A DNA stretch of 64,000 nt, taken from positions 67,572,454-67,636,453 of the forward strand of contig CM031620.1 in assembly GCA_018398815.1 (NCBI GenBank), in the 5' to 3' direction. The stretch comes from Conus ventricosus (taxonomy: Eukaryota; Mollusca; Gastropoda; Neogastropoda; Conidae). Positions 35,299 to 44,869 of this stretch are shown here, one piece after another. Under the pieces are notes generated by a model. It was not told where the DNA came from and did not search any database. It worked only from the letters and a program-made list of their open reading frames with translations. Position numbers and translations under genes: made by a program. Position 1 is the stretch's first letter; every line of letters starts with the position of its first letter.

Positions 35299-35526
35299 AT
35301 GAGTGAAAAAAAGATTATCAATACGATTTACCACTCTGCTGTGATTAGCAGCCTTAGTATAGGCTATAGCGTGTTAGCAAAAAACATGTTTAAAATGAAG
35401 CTGGCTGACCTAGGAAGGTTAGACATTGAGGACGTTGTTAAGGTTATAGTTGTAATTACTGCAGGGATTGCCTCAAAAGACTTTCTTGTTACACAGGGGA
35501 TTATCCCAGAAAATATTAGTTCATAG
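35299..35526 (+). CDS. 75-residue membrane protein, paralogue 2
   Basis: The ATG at 35299 (AATAAAAAGATGAG) is preferred over the upstream in-frame Met because the context matches its neighbours. It overlaps no other gene. Reads AVISSLSIGYSVLAKNMFKM, DLGRLDIEDVVKVIVVITAG, KDFLVTQGIIPENISS. A homologue (FLVKQGIIPD) is readable on the minus strand at 50190-50260 in element 2. Confidence 0.7.
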   Translation: MSEKKIINTIYHSAVISSLSIGYSVLAKNMFKMKLADLGRLDIEDVVKVIVVITAGIASKDFLVTQGIIPENISS

Positions 35527-35561
35527 AAAGATTAATCTAGAAAATATTGATTTATAAAAAG

Positions 35562-35921
35562 ATGGCGGGAGTAGTTATGATGGTAGGAGGAGCTATTGTT
35601 AATGCTTTAGCCTTCTCTGGAAGCAATTATATGTTTAGTAAATTGCGGTCCGATGAAGAAAGAGAACGTCATAACAAGGCAATGGAAGATTTAGCCAAGG
35701 CAAGAGACGCTTATGAGAAAAGACGAATTGCTCACTTAGACTTTATTAATAAAAAGTTAAGAGAACAGGGCCATGCAGAGCACACATTTACAGACGTTGA
35801 TGAGGCAATGAATGAGTATTACTTAGTGACAGGAAAGAAGTTTCTAACATCGCCGCCTCCAGAACTGTCTGACTTTTATGAACCATCAGAAGAACAGAAA
35901 GTAGCAGAAATGATTCAGTGA
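35562..35921 (+). CDS. Coiled, membrane-anchored small protein (119 residues, 3' end probably lost)
   Basis: ATG in TTTATAAAAAGATGGCGGG. The N-terminus MAGVVMMVGGAIVNALAFSG is a glycine-rich membrane segment. A charged helix follows (RERHNKAMEDLAKARDAYEK, RRIAHLDFINKKLREQG), then FTDVDEAMNEY and a Pro-rich LSDFYEPSEEQK. I recognise this as a protein type recurrent in repeat-borne genes of aquatic invertebrates, without a known function. The stop lies just where sequence looking like an L1-like 5' UTR begins, so the original C-terminus may have been replaced. Confidence 0.7.
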   Translation: MAGVVMMVGGAIVNALAFSGSNYMFSKLRSDEERERHNKAMEDLAKARDAYEKRRIAHLDFINKKLREQGHAEHTFTDVDEAMNEYYLVTGKKFLTSPPPELSDFYEPSEEQKVAEMIQ

Positions 35922-36134
35922 GTGGCGCTCGAAGGAGACGGACGTGTTCTGCTGTCGCTCCGGTCACAAGTATGAACGCGCCCGTGTGAAGTGCGTGCAG
36001 TGACATGAGACTGTGTTAGCGTCTATCCTTTTGGGAGAAAATAGTTTGAAATAAGTTGTTTGGATTTGGTCAGTTTGGTTTTCTTAGTGTTGGATTTCTC
36101 AAGAAAATAATGGAGAGTGGCTGTCGAGGCAGAA
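35922..36134 (+). promoter_or_regulatory. Probable 5' UTR/internal promoter of L1-like element
   Basis: GC-richer sequence starting GAGTGGCGCTCG and leading to ORF1, unlike the AT-rich element on its left. Non-LTR elements carry their promoter in this position. Boundary inferred from composition and the loss of the upstream gene's end. Confidence 0.45.
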
Positions 36135-37283
36135 ATGGCGCCGAAGAACAAAGGTAAACGAAAACTTCATGGTCAGTCCGACAATAGTTCATCGTGTGGT
36201 GAGAACACTTTTTCTGAAACATCAAAATCAACAAAATCTGTTCACAATAACAAGAGACACAGGTCCTGTTCGGTTAATTCCAAACAACGAACATTATTAG
36301 AAGTAGTGGAAAGAAGTGAGACAATGGCGGCAGACAACAGAACTAATGTGACTTTTACAACAGGGACGGGATTCGATACAGTCTCTGAGCAACTTAGAAC
36401 CATTGAAAACACAATTTCTATGACAGTGGACACCCTACAAAATAAGATAATAAGTAGTGAATCAAATCTGTCAAAGCAAATTTCAGAACAATTCGAGAGG
36501 TTACGGTCGGATATCTTTGATCTACAGAAGGAAAATGATGCCCTGAAGGAAAAGCTAACGGAAGCGGAAGACCAAATAGAAGATTTACTAGACGAAGTAG
36601 CCAGTGTCAAAAAAACTCGTACAACCGAGAGAGAAGCAAGAAACGAAATAGAGCAGTATCAAAGGAGAGACTCCGTTCGATTCTTGGGAGTGGGACCAGA
36701 CAACGGACACGAATCAGGGGCAGAGAGTGAGACAAAACTGTTGTCTGTCATCCACAGAAAATTATCTTTAACTCATATTGGAGCTTCGGACATCAGTGTC
36801 GCCCACCGTGTTGGGGTAAGAGGTGCTCGACCGAGACCCATCATCATCAAATTCGTCACCCGTAAACACAAGAGTGAAGTTCTCAGCAAACGGAGGCTTC
36901 TCAAAGGAACAGGCATGGGAATAGTGGAAGACCTTACCCCCTTAAACATGACTCGCCTCAACCTCGTGAAGAATCACCGCAACGTTAAAAGCTGCTGGAC
37001 CAAGGAAGGCAAGATTTTTGCTATTCTGAACAACGACAAGAAAGTCCATGTTCAAAACGGTGACATGAGTGTGCTGAACAACTCCGGCAGTGAAGTGGCC
37101 AGACCAGACATCGCAGACATGTCAGCCGTACCGCACTCCCCAGACAGCCGACCCCAGCGACAGAGGTTTTCAGGCCTTAGGACTGTCCACTCCTCCAGCA
37201 CCCCAAACGTGGTCCCCAGCCAGCCAACCCCCGCAGCCACACACCAGGGAGTGTGCAGCGTCCCTCCAGTCAGCCTCCTCTAG
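36135..37283 (+). CDS. L1/Tx1-like non-LTR retrotransposon ORF1 protein
   Basis: RNA-binding chaperone of a LINE. The ATG at 36135 (GCAGAAATGGCG) has a good context. Residues about 1-60 are basic and Ser-rich. About 90-170 form a coiled coil (EQFERLRSDIFDLQKENDAL, KLTEAEDQIEDLLDEV). About 180-240 look like an RRM (SVRFLGV, DISVAHRVG), and the C-terminal domain follows (RPRPIIIKFVTRKHKSEVLS, KGTGMGIVEDLT, CWTKEGKIFAI). Order and length fit L1-type ORF1. The frame is intact for 383 codons. A Pro/Ser-rich repeat continues open in the +1 frame to 37548, so the protein may originally have been longer. No endonuclease/reverse transcriptase ORF follows. Confidence 0.85.
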   Translation: MAPKNKGKRKLHGQSDNSSSCGENTFSETSKSTKSVHNNKRHRSCSVNSKQRTLLEVVERSETMAADNRTNVTFTTGTGFDTVSEQLRTIENTISMTVDTLQNKIISSESNLSKQISEQFERLRSDIFDLQKENDALKEKLTEAEDQIEDLLDEVASVKKTRTTEREARNEIEQYQRRDSVRFLGVGPDNGHESGAESETKLLSVIHRKLSLTHIGASDISVAHRVGVRGARPRPIIIKFVTRKHKSEVLSKRRLLKGTGMGIVEDLTPLNMTRLNLVKNHRNVKSCWTKEGKIFAILNNDKKVHVQNGDMSVLNNSGSEVARPDIADMSAVPHSPDSRPQRQRFSGLRTVHSSSTPNVVPSQPTPAATHQGVCSVPPVSLL

Positions 37284-37375
37284 CCAGCCTCCCTCCAGCC
37301 AGCCTCCCTCCAGTCCGCCACCCTCTAGCCAGCCTCCCCCCAGCCAGCCTCCCTCCGGACAGCCGACCAGCAGAG
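37262..37375 (+). repeat. CAGCCTCCCTC short tandem repeat at end of ORF1
   Basis: About eight imperfect units of CCTCTAGCCAGCCTC type. In the +1 frame they encode SSQPP repeats; in the ORF1 frame they create the stop. Confidence 0.8.
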
Positions 37376-37559
37376 AACGCCCTCGAGGAAACTGGAGCAG
37401 CCGACACAAGGGTAGGTTCAGCAGTGAGGACCCGGGAGTCAACATTCCCCTGTCCTCACGCTGTGATTCCGGCAGCAAGGATGTCTTTATGGCACCCCAG
37501 GACAATCAAGAAACATCGTCTGACCGCCAAACATCAGTACGTCTGTAAATATAATTACT

Positions 37560-37862
37560 ATTATTATTATTGAAGTTGTTATTTTCCCATTCACTATATT
37601 TGTCATGTTCTCCTCCCACTATCGTTACTTCTTTTTCCATTACCTTTTCAGCCATCTTGCTGGTGCTGTTGTGTGACCTCGCTCCCCCCCTCCCCCCCCC
37701 CCCCCCCCCACGCTCCCGCCCTTCTCCTCCTCCCCCTGTTCCCTCCTCCCCCTCTCCCCCGCGCCCCCCCCTCCCCCGGCCCCCTCAGCATCTCCCCTCT
37801 CCGCCCATATCTTTCTCTCTCCCTGATTCCAGCCTCTGTATTAAATATGCACATAAACATGC
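37560..37862. other. Tail of the LINE insertion and C/CT-rich tract
   Basis: Short ATT repeats at 37557-37571, then polypyrimidine sequence with a long C run (37684-37712). No coding sequence. Ends in CATGC, the left copy of the target duplication of element 2. Confidence 0.6.
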
Positions 37863-37980
37863 AGAGAACAGGAAAAGGGGCATTCTGGCTCCCCCGGTCT
37901 CAACCAGTTTGACCGGCGACTCCAAAAGCCCCTTTTCCGTTCTCTGCAATAAGACTTAAATAACAAAAAATAATGCCCTA
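37863..37980 (+). repeat. Left terminal inverted repeat with internal hairpin
   Basis: AGAGAACAGGAAAAGGGGCA at 37863 is complementary to GCCCCTTTTCCGTTCTCT ending at 37945, so the terminus folds on itself. The repeat goes on with AATAAGACTTAAATAAC. Confidence 0.82.
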
Positions 37981-39550
37981 CAAACAAACATCTGTGTGGG
38001 TTATCCGTTTTCAATACTAATTTACTAATTTTTGATTTTATTTTTGCTTTTTTTCCTCGTTTTTCCTGATAATTTTCAATAACAATTTTAAACGCATACA
38101 TTCATCAAATGCTCTCTGTTTTTCTGTGAATAAAATACAGTCTTTAATTGTTCTCAAAATCTTTTAAAAGGGGAGTTTATTTTTTGACATAAAACCCACA
38201 CATTATCCCACATGTCTTCCCTGAAAGATTTTGAAAAAGTTTTTTCCTTTTTAACTATGTCTTTTCTGCCGAACACTCTATAATAAATAGTGTCTGCGTT
38301 CCCTCAAAAATCAAAAAAAGGGCTTCTAAACATCACTAAATTTATTGCTGGGTTTAAAAATATATGTTATATCCCCCTTATAAACTTCTCATTATATGCT
38401 TTGTTCCTTTTAAAAGTTTTGGGGCAGAAAATCCAATATATCAAAATAAACAAATAAACGTTTGTAATGGGTCGGGGACAATTTTGTTTTTCCCGCCATC
38501 TCCCCAAAAATCATTGAACAATGGGGGGATTTTCATAAAGTTTAACATCGGCTTTGACACCAAAGTTTCTGCCCCATAGTTTTATAACATAATTTAACAA
38601 CCAGTTTTTTATTTTTATATACTCTCTGTCAAAACTTTTCAGAAAAAAAAACCCCTACAAACCCTAAATGTGTAAGATTAATCCAATTCATTCTGAAAGT
38701 TTTTTTTTCTTTTTAAGCCACATGATTTTGTTGCTTGTGTTATAACCTAATACCTCACCTTTGTGAAGAACACGATGGAACTTTAAGAGTTAACGCTAAT
38801 TTTCCCCCTAATTAATTCCTTTTAAAAGGTCGTCACAAACGCCCACAACCCCACCTCTCCACATTTTTAAAGACAGAAATTTCAAATATCATTGTGAACG
38901 TTTCCTAATTTTCTGTTTGAAAAAAACTGAAATTTTTTGTAGAATTTTTTTTTTAAAACCTTTTTTCTTTTTTGGAGGATGTACTGTTTTTTCTCATAGG
39001 GTGTTTTCAATTTTTTTCCCGGGCTATTGTCGTTGGCATAAGACTACATGTAAAGGGCCAGAGTTGAATTTTTTTCTGAAATTTTTTGAGGCTAAAAAAT
39101 GTAAAGGGGTTTGATTCAAATTTTATGTCCCATTCTAAAAATGGTTCAAAGTGCCATTTGAGGTCAGGTTTCGAACTTTTTTATATTCAACTGGCCAACA
39201 TTATTTGCCTCTAGATTGCGCGTTGTTCTATTTGGGAAAATTTTTTGCTGTCGCCAACCTCTTTGCTTTTATAATCCCATCTTTATGTACTCAAAACCAT
39301 ACAAAGCCCCCTATTCACCATTTTGTTCAAAGTCCGCAACTCTGAAAAGGTTTTTATTCTAAGTTATACCCTACGGCCCTAATGTAACCCCTATTTTTTG
39401 GGCCCCACGCGACTTATTTTTAGTACGATTATTTTATTTCTAAAACAATGTGTGGTTATCACATTTACAATTTTCCCCTGCTTGTCTTTGATTTTTATAT
39501 TAAATATAACCCCCCCCCACAAACTAATTTTTTAACTGTAAATTGGGGAA
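37981..39550. other. AT-rich left interior of element 2, no gene assignable
   Basis: Quality drops near 38160. Homopolymers are irregular and no frame longer than about 70 codons survives. Poly-C at 39510-39518. Coding sequence may be present but I cannot read it. Confidence 0.5.
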
Positions 39551-39559
39551 TTTGTAAAT

Positions 39560-40476
39560 TTCAAAATGCAATATGCACTTTCCCTGAGGAAAGCTTTTAA
39601 AAAACATTTTGGGGGCCCTTTCCCTCAATAAGTTTTCATCAGTGCCAGCTCACCCAAAATGAACAAGAGTAATGTTTAAATCAAGATCGAGCGGGATTTT
39701 TTCCCTCATAAGAGTTTTTGGTTGGGGTAACTCAAATCAAATTTTCAGCTGCAAAGCCCAACATTTTACTAGCTCTTTATCAAAATAGTAACCTCCTTCT
39801 TCTTCAGGCTTGAATGTTAACATTGTTTTTAGATTTGCATTTTTAAGTTTGAAGTAATGTTGAAGTACTCATTTCTTTTTTTAGGGAGCAAACCCGTAAT
39901 AACCATCGGGATGGGAACTGGCTAACTTTTTCCCCGATTTTTTCAAATTTTAGAACCTTTTTATTCTCCTGGATTCAGTTAATTTAAAACCCTACGACTT
40001 TGTAGAATATTTCATAGTCGACCATTTGGTTTTCCCCAATCTCTTAACGCATGTTCTAAAAACGAAGGGCGGTCTTGATTGTTTTTGTTACAAACATTTT
40101 TTAAACGAAATAAAATGAGTGCTTTTAAAATATGCTGAGCAAAAAATTTTTTGGGCCCCACTACAATCTTAAAAAAAATAAAAACTGATTCTCTTTAATT
40201 TCTGTGACCCAGACGTCACTTTTCATAAAAAGGGGAGTACTCCATTAAGCAGATATTAACCCCCCATTTAAAAAAAAACATCGCGAAAGGTGGTTCAGCC
40301 ATCCGATGCGTTTTTTTCAAACCAGTTAAACTTGCTGTGTTTTTTGCATCAACTGGGTGTGGAGTGTCTATGCTAATACTTAAATCATCCTGATCCTTGG
40401 TGAGTTTGTGTAAGATTTCATTTTTTTTACACCTCAGACGATTTTGACTGAACTGCGAGCGCCTACCAAATGACAA
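39560..40476 (-). pseudogene. Minus-strand coding patches, unidentified (element 2)
   Basis: An 86-codon frame (40476-40216) reads FSQNRLRCKKNEILHKLTK, then DDLSISIDTPHPVDAKN, with protein-like composition. Further patches downstream on the same strand (FKPEEEGGYYFDKELVKCWA near 39800) point to one long gene broken by indels. No family recognised; a structural virion protein is possible from position only. Confidence 0.35.
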
Positions 40477-41499
40477 ACCCCTTTAATCCATTCAGAACAG
40501 AATAAAATGAAGCTTTTAAAGAATCTGAAAAGAATTCAATTTTAACATAAGACAGACTTTAGACAAAAGTCGGGGTCTTAATATGGCTTTGGGACCCCTT
40601 ATTTTGGGGGGTGCACAGAAAATATAATTTGATGGAACCCCTTAAACCATTTTTACTTCAGGCACAGGTGTTTTCCTTGGGGCCTAGAGAAGAGCATAAA
40701 ACAGCATGACAAAATTTATCTTAGACACTTCTAAGGGCCTAACAGAGCGGGAATAGAACAATAAAGACTCTTTTCGTCTTACTTTGGGGTTTTGCAGGTT
40801 CGCAAACAAGGAAAAGGCAAGCATAACTTATTTCTCTGGTTTTGATGCACAAAAACAATATTTTGCAAAATTTTGAGGACGCCATTAAATTTTAAAAGTT
40901 GATTTACCCTTTAGTTTTAAAAAAGGGACCAAAATTTTTTACAATACCAAGATCGAAAGTAGACTTTGCTTTTTTGGCACGGTTTATAAAAGCGCCTTCT
41001 GACCTCAGACTCCAGATGGGTTTACAATAAAAAACCTAAAATAATAAAATTTTTTGTGGCGGGCAATGAACAGAAGGTTGGGAAAAACGACAAAAACCCC
41101 TAAAGCCAGTAATATTACAAACAATAAAAAAACACGATGCCCCCCAAAAAAGTCATCCAATCCCCAAGGCCCAAAGCCCAAAGGGCCGTTGAAGACCGCG
41201 AAGAAACCCCGAATCCAGGGAAGGGCCCAAAAAAACAAAATGACCATGAATATGAAAAGGCAGCGCTAGTTTTTGGGTTTAAACTGGTCTGGGTTTACTT
41301 GGTTTTTATTTTAACTAAATAGTAACCCAACTATTAAAGAACTAATCCCCCAAAAAATGCTGGGCCCCAAAACCCAAACACTTGCCTGCGGGTGACAAAA
41401 GCCACTAAAAAATACCCCCTAATATCCCAGGAAAAGGGGCAAATAGTTTTTACCACAAATTTTTTTTTTAAATAACCCCGGGCAAGATATCAAGCTGTT

Positions 41500-42560
41500 T
41501 TTTTAACCCATGATTTATAAAGGTGGCGATGGGGGGGAGGGCCAAAGGAGGCAGGGGCTTTGACCTCCACCGCCCCCGTAATAGCCATCACCATTGTACT
41601 TATTGAAAATTCTAAGGCTTTTTTTATAACGCTTGCTAAGGGGACCCCCCGCTCTCTAAACGTTTTTTCGTATTCTTTCTGCTAGTGCGGCTTCTTTAAA
41701 AATTTTTGGGATAGTTTCTCTTATTCTGCTCACTTTGATTCGTAATTGTTCTGGGTTAGTAGACAACACTTCCCTAGTCTTGCGGGATCTCTCTTTTTCA
41801 AGATCTTTTAGTTTTTGGGTTAAACCCCTTTCTTTAAAAACAGGCCCTAAGGGGTTTGGGGGGGTCAACACCTAAACCGATTTTTTTTTTTTCTCTTTTT
41901 AAAATGCTCATTTTTTCACCATTTTTGCAAAATTGTTTTTTAAATTCCCACCTCTGATGTTTTTCAAAGCAGATAAAGGGGCCGCTATTTCCCGCATGGG
42001 TAGCGGTGAGTCGTGATATTTTTTTAAATGCTGTTTTTTTCCTAAAAAAAACGGGTTTTCTGCTTCAAATTGCATTTATTAATTCGTGGGCCGTTTGTTT
42101 TAAATTTTTTAAATTTCCCATGTTTTTGCTTTTGGTTTTTATTGTCGGGAGTTTCCGCAGTGGTTTTGAATTTAAAAACTGCCCTCCCCCCTTTTTAATT
42201 TCGTCTAACAAAACCCAAAAACGTTTTTGATCTCTCAAAACGGGGGTCTTTGTCTAATGTCCCCCCGGGCAAAAAAACTTTAAGGGGTCCGTTTTACCCT
42301 TAAAGCCGAACAAGTTGCCTTTGATCGTTTTTCGCATAAAAAATTTTTGGGCCCGCCTTTGTTCAAAACCCACGGGGGTAAAAATTCCCGGGAGGTCATG
42401 TCAAAAACCCTTTGGTAAAATGATTTGACCTTGGGTTTCTGTTAATTCATGCCACATTGAGGCCTTTTACGATGCGCATAAAAGGAGCCCTTTTCGCTCG
42501 GTTGTCTTCAGGATCTAAAACATCAAATCTTCTTCCCCTTTTAAATCCCTGCCATGTTTT
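41500..42560 (-). pseudogene. Second minus-strand gene of element 2, unidentified
   Basis: Patches in changing frames: EDNRAKRAPFMR near 42500, RFWVLLDEIKKGG near 42220, then the open frame 41871-41656 (KLKDLEKERSRKTREV, SRIRETIPKIFKEAALAERI) and VIKKALEFSISTMVMAITGA near 41600. It ends divergently against the plus-strand capsid candidate. No motif recognised. Confidence 0.4.
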
Positions 42561-42599
42561 TAAAATTAATTAACTTTTTTTTTTGTCTTAAAAAAAAAA

Positions 42600-43800
42600 T
42601 TCACAAGGCATATGGCTCGATTCTTGACCCGAAATAAAAAAGCTAAAAGAACCCCGGGGCGCAAAGGGGGAAATTAAACGGAAAAATTATTTTTTTCCCA
42701 AAAAACCGTCTACTATTGAGGGGATCAAATTCTTACGTCAGTTTTCCAGCCCTGGGAAGCGGATAAAAATTTTGGTCCCAGGCCGGGGCGACTTATTTTC
42801 CCAAAATAACCCCGCTTCAACAACAGACCCAACCAGAACATTTGCCCCAGAATCTAGGACGGGCAATCAAAAAGAAAATTTCTATAAAATTTAAAGGGGC
42901 AAGAAAATTTTCTTTACAAAATGCAGCCCAAATTTTAACCTTTTCTGATCATGGCTAACCGAAAATAAAGGGAGATCTTGAAATTTAAAGGGAAATTTGG
43001 AAAAATGAAGAAGCACAAAAAATTAAAATGGGGCCCCCGAACTCGCCTCGGGTTTAAAAAAAAGCACAAAAGGGTTTTTTAGCTTTAAGTTATGCTTTTG
43101 GGAAAATCGCTTTTCCATTCCCTTAGATTTTTGAGTTTTTAAAAGGGCGCATTCCCCAAAATTTAAAGGGGAGCATTACAAGACAGATTGTCATACAACA
43201 AATTTTTAACGAAAACAAACGTTTTTATCAGATAAACAGACCCGAAGCAAAGTACAAAAAAATTTCCCGGACTTTCTCTTAGAGTTTGATGTTTTTAGAA
43301 ACCCCCTAATTTAGCAAGGCTAAATTGGGGGCCAAAAATTCAGCCCAACAATTTATAACATATTACAAAGGGCAGGCGTCTCATTCAACAATCCTAAAAG
43401 CGGGGCCGACGCTATTGGAATTTTAATTTTAAAGTGCCCACAGAAAAAATCCTTAAAGGTATTTTATTGCGGGTGTGAAAAAGAAAAAACCATTCGCGGG
43501 GGACAAGTGAAAATTTTTTTTAAAACCCAAAAAATAACGAAATTTACTTTGTTCATTGAGGGTAGTAAAAACCCAAAATCTATCATGGGGGCTTAAAACC
43601 TTTAATCGGGCTTTTTTGACGAAATAAAAATTTTTTGGGGGGGGGAAGGGGAAGAATCCAACAGCAGACCTTGTGCCCTAAAGTCAACACCTTCGGGGGG
43701 GGGGGGGGGGGGGGGGGGGGGGTTTTAGGCTTGACGATTTTTGGGCAACAAAATAGGGTTTTGGGTTTGACCAAGGTCAACAAAGGATAATCATTTTCCC
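42600..43800 (+). pseudogene. Candidate capsid-like structural gene of element 2
   Basis: Plus-strand patches with beta-strand-like composition: LEFDVF near 43275, AGVSFNNPKSGADAIG near 43375, ITKFTLFIEGSKNP near 43535. Spacing and wording resemble a large structural protein carried by related repeat-borne elements in aquatic animals, for which I can offer only recollection, not a database match. A G run of over 30 (about 43696-43722) follows. It lies upstream of the polymerase on the same strand. Capsid identity is inference; the jelly-roll fold cannot be tested from this damaged copy. Confidence 0.35.
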
Positions 43801-43999
43801 AGGGAAAGCGGGAGGAAAGTTATGGGACGTAAAAAACCCCCTTAAAATTGAAAAGGGAAAAAAGATGCTGAAAAACCACTTAATGTACATTTTTTTATTA
43901 ATTGATACACAGCGAATATTAAAGATAACAGATTTAAAGATATGAATTACAAATTTTTTTTTTACTTTTTAAAAAAGCAGGCCTTTTGAGGGTTTAAAT

Positions 44000-44860
44000 T
44001 TTCCAAAAGTACCTACAAAGAGATAGCAGGGGGCCTCTGCAGCTAAGAAGGAAAAACATTGACCCCAGGGGGCCGTCTCTCCCTAAAGAAAAAACCCTCA
44101 GTTTAAACCCAATTTTACACAAATGCAAAAAAACAAAGGCAAGCCCTTTCCCAAAATACAGAAAAACCCAAACGAAGGTTTTTCTGCTGCCTGTAATCCC
44201 GTTACTTTATGTTAATACTGGAGCTCAAAAAGTAAGGCCCTATAAAGCAGGAACGATTGGGGCCCTTAGCAAGGGGCCAAAAGGCGCACCCGCGGTTTTA
44301 CCCTTGGGGGGTTTTGTCTTAGCTTTTTGGCCTGTGTTCTTTGGCTGTAATGCGCTGGAAAAAAATTTAAAAAAACTAAACTCCAAAAGCAACGGCTAGG
44401 GTTTCAAAAATAACAGTTTAAACTTAGCTCTTTTCAAACGACAATAAATAAACATTTGTTGACTCAAACATCAGGGATGAATTTTTAAAATCGTTACAGG
44501 CCGATTTGATGACTAAAAAAGACAAAATTTAAATCTTCAAAAAAAAGGCGGGGGCAAGTTTTTTCCAACAGCCAGCCCGCCGAGCAATAAAAAAGGAATC
44601 CCTTAAAAAAAGAAACGAAACATTAAACTCTGTTCTAAACAGCCACTTTAAAAACCCCAAAAGGGGGTTTTTTAAATTTTTAATTTTAAGACCCAAAGGG
44701 CACAAAAAAAACTGTTGATATTGATTCTGATTAATTTTTTTTTTTAAAAATTTAAATAAAATTTTGAGTTAGAAAAGAAACTAAACATGGCTAAGATATA
44801 AAAAGGGGCAAAAACGAATTTTTTTGAAGGAATGCTCGGGGGAGACCTTTTGTCAAGGGG
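44000..44860 (+). pseudogene. Small-gene region before polymerase 2
   Basis: Plus-strand patches: a hydrophobic APAVLPLGGFVLAFWPVFFG near 44285-44345, then KKRNETLNSVLNSHFKNPK near 44605. This fits small genes in the position genes A1/A2 and 30028-30291 occupy in element 1, but no one-to-one match was seen. Confidence 0.3.
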
Positions 44861-44869
44861 CACTAAATG

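Noticed and set aside
40216..40476. Assigning a transposase or packaging ATPase to minus-strand patches of element 2
   Set aside because: No Walker or DDE motif could be read through the indels; function would be a guess.
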